The position numbers and the translations under genes are program-made. Below the pieces are notes generated by a model. The model had not been told where the DNA came from. It did no database searches and saw only the letters and a program-made list of their open reading frames with translations. Shown piece after piece: positions 1 to 8,934 of a stretch of DNA of 57,427 bases. The stretch covers positions 1 through 57,427 of the forward strand of contig CALJDK010000143.1 of NCBI GenBank assembly GCA_938023735.1. The letters run 5' to 3'. This DNA is from an uncultured Acidimicrobiales bacterium (GTDB lineage: Bacteria; Actinomycetota; Acidimicrobiia; Acidimicrobiales; SHLQ01). Position 1 is the stretch's first letter. The number at the start of each line of letters is the position of its first letter.

Positions 1-2
1 TG

Positions 3-692
3 TTGTTGCGACAAACCTCGTTTCGAGCGCTCGACGAGCCGCGGGTGTTCCTCTCAGAAACCGGGAAAGCGGCTGAACGAACCGTTCGTGTGCGATTCGG
101 TGAGGTAGAGCAGCGCGGCATTGCGCTGACGCGGCAGGGCCGAGAAAAAGTCGACGTTGCGATGCGAGCAGGAGATGCTTTGGGCAACGGCACCGGAGAC
201 GACGCGAGAAGCGAGCACCAGCGTGTTTCCCGGATCCGCCGGGCGCTTAACGAAAGCCTCAGCCCAACGCTTCTGGGTCTGGCAATCGACGGGGACGCCT
301 ATGTCGAGTTCAAACCCGGACCCAACGCCCTACGTATCGAATCCGCCGACGGCAGCGACGGCACCAAGAACGCGGCGATCGACCTCAACGAACTCTTCGA
401 GGCTGGTTTCCTCGCGATCAGCCCACTGACCTACGAGGATTTCCTGCCATCAAGCGCAGCAGGGATCTTTGCTTCGAACCTTGCCCATCGGGGCGCTCAG
501 GTCGAAGATCGGTCCGGTCGAGACAGCGAAGCCGAGCGATTGCTGGACGCGGTGGGAACCCTGCACGATCCCTACCACCTGTATGAGCAGCACCAGATGA
601 GATCGCTGGCCGAGACGTTGCAAGCACTGGGCGTTCTCGAGCCGGGCGAGGCCCCGCCGGAGTCAGCTACCTTCGTGCGCTCGCTACGCTAG
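3..692 (+). CDS. 2-oxoadipate dioxygenase/decarboxylase-like protein (DUF1338), 5' partial
   Basis: C-terminal ~229 residues of a gene that enters from the left edge; the true start lies outside the window. The stretches EVEQRGIALTRQGR and YEDFLPSSAAGIF resemble the conserved C-terminal blocks of the DUF1338/YdcJ family. Members such as HglS are non-haem iron enzymes with a VOC-like fold that convert 2-oxoadipate to D-2-hydroxyglutarate in lysine catabolism. The Glu in the EVEQRG block is a likely metal ligand (inferred from the family); the His ligands would lie in the missing part. The gene is followed by 122 bp without a recognised feature and then a thiolase on the same strand. A role in lysine or 2-oxoadipate breakdown is plausible but rests on family similarity only. 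Confidence 0.75.
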   Translation: MLRQTSFRALDEPRVFLSETGKAAERTVRVRFGEVEQRGIALTRQGREKVDVAMRAGDALGNGTGDDARSEHQRVSRIRRALNESLSPTLLGLAIDGDAYVEFKPGPNALRIESADGSDGTKNAAIDLNELFEAGFLAISPLTYEDFLPSSAAGIFASNLAHRGAQVEDRSGRDSEAERLLDAVGTLHDPYHLYEQHQMRSLAETLQALGVLEPGEAPPESATFVRSLR

Positions 693-814
693 GAAACAAA
701 CCGGCGGAGACAACTAGGACCCGTTGGTCAAGATGAGTAGGGTTACCCACCAGTAGCCCCGTTCATCAAACCAGCCGTTACCAACGCAACACGCAATCGC
801 AGAAAGATCCTGAC

Positions 815-2017
815 ATGGCCGAAGCAGTAATCGTCGCAACCGCAAGGACCCCGATTGGTCGGGCCGCCAAAGGCAGCCTGGTCGATGCCCGCCCCGACGA
901 CATGTCGGCGTTCATCATCGATGACGTTCTGGGCAAGTTGCCCGAACTTCCACGCGAGCAGGTCGAAGACGTCCTGTGGGGAATCGGCCAACCCGGAGGC
1001 GAGGGCGGCTACAACATCGCACGCGTCGCTGCACTACTGGCCGACCTTGAAGCGCCAGGCGTTACCGTCAACCGGTACTGCTCGTCATCGCTACAGACCA
1101 TCCGCATGGCCGCGCACGCCATCAAAGCTGGCGAAGGCGACGTCTTTGTTGCCGGCGGTGTCGAAACCGTCAGCCGCTACATGAACGGCGCCGCCGATAC
1201 CGGCCCGCACAACGAAAAGTTCGCCGATGCCGAGGCCGTTAGCGCCAAGCGCAGCGAAGGGGGCGCCGAAACCTGGTCCGCACCCGAAGGTATGTCCGAC
1301 GTATACATCGCCATGGGCCAGACCGCCGAGAACGTTGCGCAAATGACCGGCATCTCCCGTGAGCGTATGGACGAGTTCGGTGTTCGCTCGCAGAACCTCG
1401 CCGAAGAGTCACTCAACAATGGCTTCTTCGAGCGCGAGATCACGCCGTACACCCTTCCCGACGGCACCGTCATCAGCCAGGACGACGGCATTCGTGCCGG
1501 AACCACGCTCGAAAAAGTCAGCACCCTCAAGCCCGTGTTCCGCCCCGACGGCACCATCACCGCCGGCAATGCCTGCCCCCTCAACGATGGCGCAGCCGCC
1601 ACCGTGGTGATGAGCGACACCCGCGCCGCCGAGTTGGGCATCAAGCCCCTCGCCCGCATCGTTTCGTCCGGTGTTTCCCAGCTCAACCCCGAGATCATGG
1701 GCCTTGGCCCTATCGAGGCCATCCGCCAAGCTCTTGGCCGGGCGGGCATGGGGGTCGACGATATCGACTTGTTCGAAATCAACGAAGCGTTCGCGGTGCA
1801 GGTCATCGGCTCGGCCGACGAGCTGGGAATCCCCATGGACAAGCTCAACGTGAACGGCGGCTCCATCGCCCTCGGCCACCCCTTTGGCATGACCGGTGCT
1901 CGCATCATGACCACACTTCTCAACGGCCTTCAGGACTCCGACAAGGAGTTCGGTGTCGAGTCGATGTGTGTTGGCGGCGGCATGGGCATGGCCATGGTTG
2001 TCCAGCGTCTCAACTAA
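815..2017 (+). CDS. Acetyl-CoA C-acyltransferase (thiolase)
   Basis: A 400-residue thiolase, the usual length for the family. It should catalyse thiolytic cleavage of 3-oxoacyl-CoA, or the reverse Claisen condensation, in the cytoplasm. The N-terminal block AVIVATARTPIGR is typical. The nucleophilic cysteine is C89 in NRYCSSSLQT. The NEAFAVQ block, H355 in GGSIALGHPFG and the second catalytic cysteine C385 in CVGGGMG are all present, so the enzyme should be active. The ATG at 815 is the natural start because it sits directly at the conserved N-terminus. It appears to be a single gene ending at a strong hairpin (2042-2065) shared with the convergent neighbour. Beta-oxidation (FadA-like) and biosynthetic roles cannot be separated by eye. 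Confidence 0.93.
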   Translation: MAEAVIVATARTPIGRAAKGSLVDARPDDMSAFIIDDVLGKLPELPREQVEDVLWGIGQPGGEGGYNIARVAALLADLEAPGVTVNRYCSSSLQTIRMAAHAIKAGEGDVFVAGGVETVSRYMNGAADTGPHNEKFADAEAVSAKRSEGGAETWSAPEGMSDVYIAMGQTAENVAQMTGISRERMDEFGVRSQNLAEESLNNGFFEREITPYTLPDGTVISQDDGIRAGTTLEKVSTLKPVFRPDGTITAGNACPLNDGAAATVVMSDTRAAELGIKPLARIVSSGVSQLNPEIMGLGPIEAIRQALGRAGMGVDDIDLFEINEAFAVQVIGSADELGIPMDKLNVNGGSIALGHPFGMTGARIMTTLLNGLQDSDKEFGVESMCVGGGMGMAMVVQRLN

Positions 2018-2041
2018 CGACCGAAGTAATCCGGTAGTTGG

Positions 2042-2065
2042 AGGCGTCGGGGAAACCCGGCGCCT
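2042..2065. terminator. Hairpin terminator between convergent genes
   Basis: A 10-bp stem (2042-2051 with 2056-2065, one G-T wobble) closes a GAAA tetraloop. On the plus strand it is followed by a short T run (CGTTTT). It lies exactly between the stop of the thiolase and the stop of the minus-strand gene, so it can serve both directions. Confidence 0.7.
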
Positions 2066-3451
2066 TCAGCCGTTTTCCAGCAACTCTCGGTCGAGTATGA
2101 GTACATGGTTGCCGAACCCTGGGTTACTCGGACTCGGCCCTGCGTCGACGATACGAACTTCCTTTGAGGCAACGTCGACGATGAGTAGCCCTGGCGACTG
2201 AGCGATCACCGCATACCGGCCGGTCGGATCCCACACCGCCGGTGCAAGATCAGTGGTCTTGTCAGCTGCCCGTAGCGAGCTGATCTCGACATGGTCGCCG
2301 GTATCCAGGTGAAGCAAGCGATAGGTGATGTCGACATAGGGTCGATCTGAGGTGTTCTCATCAGACTCTCGGGGCGTGATGGCGAAGGTGCTCAGCCATT
2401 GCCCGTCGGGTGAGATTCCGCTCCCGAGATAATCGAACGGGGCACCGACGTGAACCAGCTCAGACTCCCAGGTCGCCAGGTCGATCCGATGGAATCCACA
2501 ACCCGGACCAGCAGCGCACCGGACTTCGAGCAGGTGGTTTGGCCCTGATGCCACGATGGTGTTTTCGCTCTGCTTCTCGTATGACTCGCCAGTAAAGACG
2601 AAGCTGCCATCGGGACCCACGTGGTAGCCGGTTGCGTCGATCGGTCGGCTCCGAAACGCCGGTTCGAGCACGTTGCCCACATTGGTGCCATCAGGAGTGA
2701 ACGCACTCACGACAGCCGACCCGTTGCCCTCAGCGGGCGTGCTGGTGAGGATGACCAGACCTTCGGTGAGCACCACATCTTCGGCCTCGCCATAGGTGAC
2801 CCATTCGTCGTTGCCAAGGCTGTACCCGACTACCGAGGTGCCGTCTTGCATCACCAGCGTGTCGCCGATCCGACCGATGGGCGGCCACACTTGCTCGCCC
2901 GGAGGTTGGGGAGGCGAGGTGCGGACCGGCTGTCTCCGTTCGGTCAACGCATCGCCGGTGTCGGCGTCGATGAACCGGATCGCGCCCCATGGGGTACTTA
3001 CCGCGAGAAGCAGATCGGGCAAATCGGCAAACAACGGCCACGCGGGGCGGGGATCGATCTTCTTCAGATCGAGCGGCGGGCGTTCATCGACCACCGAAGC
3101 GAGGTCGGCGGGGTCGAGAACCGAGAACTCCAGGTCGAGCAGGCCGGGCGAATCGTCCCCAGACCCGCGTGCCGCTGTATTCCCGGGCACAAACTCGGGG
3201 GCGACGGTTGCTTCGGGAATGGCGATTCCCTCGGGCTCGGAGCCGCGCTGCAACCACCAACTACTCCCGCCGATAAGTGCCAGGACCCCAACGGCGACGG
3301 CCCAAAGTGCGGGTGCACTGACCCCCGACGTCACCGTTTGTTCGAGGACAACCTCGTCGGAAGATCCGGCATCGGCGGCCTGAAGATCGACTCGGTGAAC
3401 GTCGACTTCGAGTGGTTGGCTCTCCGATTGGTGCGATGGCATTGGGGCCAT
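2066..3451 (-). CDS. Membrane-anchored propeller-like protein, paralogue 1 of 3
   Basis: A 461-residue protein of unknown function. A short acidic cytoplasmic N-terminus leads to one membrane span (APALWAVAVGVLALIGGSSWW), a variable linker and a large outer domain. The outer domain carries repeated strand-turn blocks such as SPDGQW and DPTGRYAV, which suggest a beta-propeller. It shares with the next two genes a central block of the form SG-x-NH-x-LEVRC, with two further cysteines that may form a disulfide. The start was placed at the ATG at 3451 because it overlaps the TGA of the upstream gene by four bases (ATGA), indicating translational coupling; a longer upstream reading frame exists but lies inside that gene. 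No enzymatic motif is visible. Confidence 0.7.
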   Translation of the reverse strand: MAPMPSHQSESQPLEVDVHRVDLQAADAGSSDEVVLEQTVTSGVSAPALWAVAVGVLALIGGSSWWLQRGSEPEGIAIPEATVAPEFVPGNTAARGSGDDSPGLLDLEFSVLDPADLASVVDERPPLDLKKIDPRPAWPLFADLPDLLLAVSTPWGAIRFIDADTGDALTERRQPVRTSPPQPPGEQVWPPIGRIGDTLVMQDGTSVVGYSLGNDEWVTYGEAEDVVLTEGLVILTSTPAEGNGSAVVSAFTPDGTNVGNVLEPAFRSRPIDATGYHVGPDGSFVFTGESYEKQSENTIVASGPNHLLEVRCAAGPGCGFHRIDLATWESELVHVGAPFDYLGSGISPDGQWLSTFAITPRESDENTSDRPYVDITYRLLHLDTGDHVEISSLRAADKTTDLAPAVWDPTGRYAVIAQSPGLLIVDVASKEVRIVDAGPSPSNPGFGNHVLILDRELLENG

Positions 3452-4809
3452 CAAACCTCGCCCGGTGCGAGCACCACGACTTGTCCCAGCTGAAGCTCGA
3501 GACCCAACTGATGCTGGGTGATTAGTCGCGTCGTGCCGGTTTCGGTATCGAAGATCCTCAGGGTGCGGCCGAGGGTTCCGGTGCTCACCATCGCCGCGTA
3601 GCGACTGGTGGGATCCCAACCGAGCGGTGGGTCGTTGCCGTCATCGATGACTTGCCCGAGCTCGATGACCTCTCCGGTCTCGATATTGGTCATGAAACGT
3701 TCGTTTTGCGGACCGTCAAACGACATCGAGCTGAACCATCGACCATCGGGTGAAAGCCATTTGTTCCCCCACCAAGCGGTCGTATCCACAAAATCGACCT
3801 TCTCGGCGCTGCCGGTTTCGCGATCGACCAGGTACTGCGGGCAGTCGAGCACCGCATCGCAGCGCACCTCGAGCCAATGATTCTTACCGGATGCAGAGAC
3901 TGCGTGGGCGCTGACCCGCTGAAAGCCCTCACCGGTGAAGACATAGGTTCCGTTCGGAGCGGTGACGAAACCCGACTTGGATAGCCAGACATCGGGCCGC
4001 GGTACCTCGACCGCGTCGAACCTGGTGCGACCATCGGGCGAGAACCCCCGCAGCGAAACAGCACCGTCTGGACTCGATGGGAAGTCGATGAGCACCACAA
4101 GGTCTGAGGTGACCACCACATCGTTGGCCGATCCGAAGTTGACGCTGGCCCCGCCATCGAGTGGGTATCCCACAACATCGCCGCTGCCAAACATCACCAA
4201 CGTGTCGTCGACATGCCACAGCTCCGGGCTCGGCCGATACCGAGAACTGCCGTCGCTTTCAAGATTGTTGATGACGGTTTGTGTGCCGTCGTCGGCATCG
4301 ATCAAGACCACTGCGCCCGAGGTGTTGACCACTGCCAACGTGAGGCCCGGACGGTCGGGAAACAACGGAAACGCTGGTTGATCGGATTCGTCAGCTTCTT
4401 CGTCGGTGACCTGCCCGCCGATGCCGGCGGCTTCGGCACGAATCGGACCGCCATCGTCGACCGAAGGGTCAGGCAGAGCTGCGGCCACCTCGGCGTCGCC
4501 GATGTTGGGCGTATCGAGCACCGTTACGGGAGGCCACGTTTCGGCCGCTTCGGTGTCAGCGCCATCGGTGTCGTTGGAGTCGGCAGAGTCGGCAGAGTCG
4601 GCAGAGTCGGCAGAGTCGGCAGAGTCGGCAGAGTCGGTATGCGCAGTGCTGCCGGAAATGAGCTGCCACGTGATCAGGGCAAGCAACCCCAACACCAATG
4701 CAGCCAGCACAGGACGCCAACGGGCGCCCCCGGCCGCCACCACCGACTCGGTCTCAATTGCTGAAACACCCGAATCGACCTCTAGCTCAATTGGCTCGAT
4801 ATCTGCCAC
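3451..4809 (-). CDS. Membrane-anchored propeller-like protein, paralogue 2 of 3
   Basis: A 452-residue protein starting at GTG. A 30-residue acidic N-terminus precedes one membrane span (RPVLAALVLGLLALITWQLI). Next comes an Asp/Ser/Ala linker built from DSA repeats, and then an outer domain of propeller-like blades (SPDGRW, DPTSRYAAM). The block SGKNHWLEVRCD followed by LDC matches both neighbours, so the three genes are tandem duplicates. The DSA linker is encoded by a perfect 9-bp microsatellite and could change in length by slippage without breaking the frame. Function is unknown; an extracytoplasmic scaffold or sensor is possible. It is coupled to paralogue 1 by a 4-bp overlap and lies 65 bp after paralogue 3. 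Confidence 0.72.
   Translation of the reverse strand: MADIEPIELEVDSGVSAIETESVVAAGGARWRPVLAALVLGLLALITWQLISGSTAHTDSADSADSADSADSADSADSNDTDGADTEAAETWPPVTVLDTPNIGDAEVAAALPDPSVDDGGPIRAEAAGIGGQVTDEEADESDQPAFPLFPDRPGLTLAVVNTSGAVVLIDADDGTQTVINNLESDGSSRYRPSPELWHVDDTLVMFGSGDVVGYPLDGGASVNFGSANDVVVTSDLVVLIDFPSSPDGAVSLRGFSPDGRTRFDAVEVPRPDVWLSKSGFVTAPNGTYVFTGEGFQRVSAHAVSASGKNHWLEVRCDAVLDCPQYLVDRETGSAEKVDFVDTTAWWGNKWLSPDGRWFSSMSFDGPQNERFMTNIETGEVIELGQVIDDGNDPPLGWDPTSRYAAMVSTGTLGRTLRIFDTETGTTRLITQHQLGLELQLGQVVVLAPGEV
4577..4639. repeat. 9-bp microsatellite encoding a DSA linker
   Basis: Six perfect copies of GAGTCGGCA and a seventh with one change (GAGTCGGTA). Read on the minus strand it encodes DSA repeats just outside the membrane span of paralogue 2. 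The 9-bp unit keeps the reading frame. Confidence 0.95.
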
Positions 4810-4874
4810 CGTCCCATCTTGCCCGACGAAACGCTGGTCAGACGTTCACAACCAGCGATTCCGACTGCTTCCAG

Positions 4875-6302
4875 CTAGCTCGCAGGGTCAAGAATCGTTG
4901 CAATCGAACGCTCGGTCACTTGGGTCAAATCGTCTGCGATGACCGAACGAGATTGGCCAGTTTCGAGGTCGAGCACCAAGAAATTCCGAAGCCGGATCGC
5001 CACCGCAAAACGGCCATCAGGCGAAAACGTCAGTGGTGGAGCAAGCCGCACCTCGGGCCCGAGGTTAAGGGTCTCGCCCGTCGACAATTCGACGAGCTGA
5101 CCAAATCCGCCACCGGTTACCACCCAACGGCCATCGGGCGAGACCGTGGCAGACCCGAACCCATCGAAGGGAAGACCCTCGGGAAGGTCGGCCGTGGATG
5201 TTCGGTTGCCGGTTCGAAGATCGAGAAGCGCTCGATTGCAGTCGAGCGCGTCGTCGCACTCGTTGACCAGCACGTGATTCTCGCCCGACGCAACCACATA
5301 GCCCGTGCTGAGCCGCTCGAATCCGTCGTCGTCCACCCGGTAGGTGCCGACCAAGCCCGACATCACACCGTCGAAGGAAAACAAGCTTGGATACTCGGGA
5401 AGCAAGAACGGCTCGCCGAGCGCCACGCCATCGGGGTCGTAGACCTGGCTCTCGAACTCCGGCGCCGAGCCTCCGTTGAAGTTATCGCCGACCTGACGGA
5501 TCAGTACCAGTCGTTCCTGTCCGCCGAAGTTGTCGACATAGAACGCGGCGGCCGGACCAAAATCGATCGATGCTCCGGCGTCGAGCGGAACCCCGACCAC
5601 ACGGCCTTGATCGGCAAGCACCAGCCGATCGCCGAGCCGCTCGATACGGCGCTGGTCAAAAATTTGGAAGTTGTTGTCGTCTGCCGGTTCGTCGTCGACC
5701 TCGGTCAGGGGAATCGACCGGACACTGCCATCGAGCACGTCGACCAACTGCACTTCGTCGCCGCCAACCACCGCCAGCACCCATTCGTCGCCGCCATCGA
5801 ACAGCGGGAACTCGCCCGGAGCGGGTGCGTCCAGGCCGGACCCGCTGTCGGCAGCGTCGAGATCGGAGCCGACCTGTGGGTCATCGCCACTGGAGTCTCC
5901 TCCGCTCGACGTTGCCGACTCATCCTCGGTTTCACTCCCGGCGTTCTCGGCGTCGGCGTCTCTGGTCTCTGGGACCTCGGCGCTGTTCGCTTCACCAGAT
6001 TCAGTGGCCGAGTCGCCGGAATCACCAACATCGGCGGTATCTCCGCCCGCCGGCGTATCGTCGCTGGGCATCACCCGCCACACCATTACCCCCAATGCCA
6101 GCAGAGCAACCAACCCCAGCAGGGTGGCACGCGACTTGCCCGACCGTGACTTCCGGTCACGGGTATCGAGGACGTCGGTCTGCTCCACCGCTGCATCGGC
6201 ATCGCCATGTCCCGGCGAACCCTCCAAGCCATCGAGAACGATCTCAACTGGCTTGCTCGATGTGGTGTCTACAGGCCCGGTGGCGGGATCGAGCGGGTTC
6301 AC
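4875..6302 (-). CDS. Membrane-anchored propeller-like protein, paralogue 3 of 3
   Basis: A 475-residue protein with a GTG start. A hydrophilic ~60-residue cytoplasmic N-terminus ends in basic residues (RDRKSRSGKSR). One membrane span follows (LLGLVALLALGVMVW), then a long Asp/Ser/Glu-rich linker, then an outer domain with SPDGRW and SPDGRFAV blades. The block SGENHVLVNECDDALDC is the same position-specific feature seen in the other two paralogues. This is the first gene of the tandem array in transcription order and diverges from the HerA-like ATPase gene with 100 bp between them. No catalytic motif is seen. Function is unknown. Confidence 0.72.
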   Translation of the reverse strand: MNPLDPATGPVDTTSSKPVEIVLDGLEGSPGHGDADAAVEQTDVLDTRDRKSRSGKSRATLLGLVALLALGVMVWRVMPSDDTPAGGDTADVGDSGDSATESGEANSAEVPETRDADAENAGSETEDESATSSGGDSSGDDPQVGSDLDAADSGSGLDAPAPGEFPLFDGGDEWVLAVVGGDEVQLVDVLDGSVRSIPLTEVDDEPADDNNFQIFDQRRIERLGDRLVLADQGRVVGVPLDAGASIDFGPAAAFYVDNFGGQERLVLIRQVGDNFNGGSAPEFESQVYDPDGVALGEPFLLPEYPSLFSFDGVMSGLVGTYRVDDDGFERLSTGYVVASGENHVLVNECDDALDCNRALLDLRTGNRTSTADLPEGLPFDGFGSATVSPDGRWVVTGGGFGQLVELSTGETLNLGPEVRLAPPLTFSPDGRFAVAIRLRNFLVLDLETGQSRSVIADDLTQVTERSIATILDPAS

Positions 6303-6402
6303 CGTTCCACCGTACGCCGGATACGCGCACCTTGGACATCAGGCCGATCTACACTCTCGATGTCACGCATACTTTCGATGCTCATGAGGAGCAATACGAC
6401 CC

Positions 6403-8859
6403 ATGGTAGATGTCCCAAGCGGCCACTTTTTCCTCGGCGGGAAGACCAGCGACGAAGCTGGAGGGAAGGCGTCCCCCGACGACCCGCTCTTCCTCGAGGC
6501 GTCCGATCTCACCACCCACGGCGTCATCGTTGGTATGACCGGCTCGGGCAAAACCGGTCTGTCGATCGTGATGCTCGAAGAGGCACTGATGCAGGGAATT
6601 CCGACGCTCATCATCGATCCCAAGGGCGATATGGGCAACCTGTTGCTGAGCTTCCCCGACCTTCAGGCGCCCGACTTTGAGCCCTGGGTCAACCCCGGCG
6701 ATGCCGACCGAGAAGGCGTGTCGGTCAGCGAACATGCCGCCAACACCGCCGACATGTGGAAGAACGGCCTGAGCGGTTGGGGCATCGAGTCGAACCGCAT
6801 TACCGAACTTCGTAGCAAAGCCAACTTCACCATCTATACCCCCGGCTCGACCTCGGGTATCCCGCTCAACATCATCGGCGATCTCAAGGCACCACCTGCC
6901 GGCACCGACCCCGAGACCATGCAGGACGAGATCGAGGGATTCGCCTCGAGCCTGCTGGGCTTGGTCGGTATCGAGAGCGACCCCATTTCGGGTCGCGAAC
7001 ACATCCTGTTGTCCAACATCATCTCCAACTCCTGGAACCAAGGCCTCGACCTCGATCTGGCTGGCCTGCTGACCCAGGTGCAAACCCCGCCGATGCGAAA
7101 GCTCGGCGTGCTCGAACTCGACTCGTTCTTCCCGCCGAAAGACCGCACGGCACTGGCCATGAAACTCAACGGCCTTATGGCATCGCCGTCGTTCGCCAGT
7201 TGGACCCAAGGCCCAGCGCTCGATATCGATGCCATGCTCAACGGCGGTGGCAAGCCCAACGCCGCCATCATCTCGCTCGCCCATCTCTCCGACGAAGAGC
7301 GCCAGTTTGTCGTAACCCTGGTCCTCTCCAAAGTCGTCACCTGGATGCGAGGCTTGTCAGGCACGCCCGACCTTCGGGCCCTGGTGTACATGGACGAAGT
7401 CTTTGGGTTCGTGCCGCCGACCGCTGCTCCCCCATCGAAGAAGCCAATCCTCACTATTCTTAAGCAGGCCCGAGCCTTCGGCGTCGGAATGGTGTTGTCC
7501 ACGCAGAACCCGGTCGACATCGACTACAAGGCAATCTCCAACGCCGGAACCTGGATGATCGGTCGACTCCAAACCGAACGAGATAAGGCTCGTCTGCTCG
7601 ACGGCATGAACTCGGGAGGTGACCTCGACATCGGTGCCGTCGGTGAAACGATCTCGGGACTCGACAAACGGCAATTCGTCATGCACTCGACCCGAGGCGA
7701 TGGCCCGCAGGTGTTCGGCACCCGCTGGGCGATGTCGTATCTACCCGGCCCGATCACCCGTAACCAGATTTCCGACCTCATGGCCGACAGTCCGCTTCGC
7801 GACGCGACATCAGCCGCCCCCGCAGCTTCGGCTCCAGCGGCAGCGGGCCAACAAGCCGCAGCACCAGCAGCGGCCGCAGCCCCAGCCGCGCCAGCGCTGG
7901 CCGACGACGAAACCAGTGTCGCCCCCGACGTCGCCGACGGCATCAATGCCTATTACCTCGACCCCGGCGCACCGTGGGCCCGCGACATCGGTGCCGATGC
8001 CACCGGGAAGCGACTCGAAGCTGGCATCGTCGCCCGGGTCAATCTGTTGTTCGACGAAACCAAAGGCGACCTCCGCCACCAGCAAGAGTACGAAGCGGTG
8101 TTCTTCCCGCTTGAGGGCGCCTCGCTTGACGCCGACACCGCTATGAACGTCGATTATGACGACCGCGATCTTCGGTCCGAAGCTCCCGAAGGTGCCCGGT
8201 ATGTGCTTCCCGATGCCAAAATCCACACCAAGGGCTATTTCAGCAAGGCCCAAACCGAACTAAAGAACCACATCTACCGCAACGAAACACTCTCCCTGTT
8301 CCGCAACCCCGAACTCAAGCTGGTCAGCCGAGTCGGTGAAACGCGGGAAGAGTTTGCGGCCCGCTGCGAACGAGCGGCCGACGACGGCGCCGATGAAGAA
8401 GCAACCAAGATCCGCGAGAGCCTCGAGAAGAAACTCGACCGCCTTCGCGACGCCAAGTCCAAGGCCGAAGACCGCGTGCGCGAGATCGAACACGATGCCG
8501 AAGCCCGCTCTCGCGATGCCAAACTCTCCGGTGCACTCGATATCGGGGCGTCGGTGCTTGGCGGCCTGCTCGGCGGTCGCAGCTCTACCCGCGGAATCCT
8601 TGGCGGCGTTCGTCGTGCCTCGTCGAAGGGACGCACCACCGCCAACGCCAAGGAGCGTCTCGAGACCGCTGAGAAACGGCTCGAAGAGAAGCAGGATGAC
8701 ATCGAAGAACTCGAGGTCGAGATCACCGACTCGCTCTATGAGATCCAAGATGCTTGGGACGAAAAGGCCGAAGCGATCGAAGACATGGAAGTCACTCTCG
8801 AAAAGACCGACATTTCGATCGATGAAATGGCCCTGGTTTGGATCCCTACTCGGGGATAA
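6403..8859 (+). CDS. HerA-like P-loop ATPase (DUF853-type) with C-terminal coiled coil
   Basis: An 818-residue ATPase. The Walker A motif is GMTGSGKT at residues 44-51 and Walker B is LVYMDE ending at D331-E332, within a HerA/FtsK-type core of about 450 residues. An Ala/Pro-rich linker (around residues 467-500) joins the core to a C-terminal half with long charged helices (EEKQDDIEELEVEI and similar), predicted to be coiled coil. A Gly/Ser/Arg-rich stretch interrupts the coils. The ATG at 6403 has a GAGGAG-like ribosome binding site 12 bases upstream. Family members are annotated as helicases or DNA pumps, but no NurA-like nuclease partner is adjacent. The DNA-related role is therefore family inference; the downstream gene is a DUF2786 protein. 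Confidence 0.8.
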   Translation: MVDVPSGHFFLGGKTSDEAGGKASPDDPLFLEASDLTTHGVIVGMTGSGKTGLSIVMLEEALMQGIPTLIIDPKGDMGNLLLSFPDLQAPDFEPWVNPGDADREGVSVSEHAANTADMWKNGLSGWGIESNRITELRSKANFTIYTPGSTSGIPLNIIGDLKAPPAGTDPETMQDEIEGFASSLLGLVGIESDPISGREHILLSNIISNSWNQGLDLDLAGLLTQVQTPPMRKLGVLELDSFFPPKDRTALAMKLNGLMASPSFASWTQGPALDIDAMLNGGGKPNAAIISLAHLSDEERQFVVTLVLSKVVTWMRGLSGTPDLRALVYMDEVFGFVPPTAAPPSKKPILTILKQARAFGVGMVLSTQNPVDIDYKAISNAGTWMIGRLQTERDKARLLDGMNSGGDLDIGAVGETISGLDKRQFVMHSTRGDGPQVFGTRWAMSYLPGPITRNQISDLMADSPLRDATSAAPAASAPAAAGQQAAAPAAAAAPAAPALADDETSVAPDVADGINAYYLDPGAPWARDIGADATGKRLEAGIVARVNLLFDETKGDLRHQQEYEAVFFPLEGASLDADTAMNVDYDDRDLRSEAPEGARYVLPDAKIHTKGYFSKAQTELKNHIYRNETLSLFRNPELKLVSRVGETREEFAARCERAADDGADEEATKIRESLEKKLDRLRDAKSKAEDRVREIEHDAEARSRDAKLSGALDIGASVLGGLLGGRSSTRGILGGVRRASSKGRTTANAKERLETAEKRLEEKQDDIEELEVEITDSLYEIQDAWDEKAEAIEDMEVTLEKTDISIDEMALVWIPTRG

Positions 8860-8934
8860 CTTTCCCGGGCCTGAAACCGCTTCCAAGCACGCAGCGCACC
8901 ACGTACTGTCAGAGGCGGTCGATACGTTCGACTC

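Noticed and set aside
1177..1923. Minus-strand frame of 248 codons
   Set aside because: Antisense to the thiolase, whose catalytic residues are all intact; no family features in the shadow frame.
4698..6149. Plus-strand open frame of 483 codons
   Set aside because: It lies fully antisense to propeller-like paralogue 3, with basic low-complexity composition and no motif; it is a GC-rich shadow frame.
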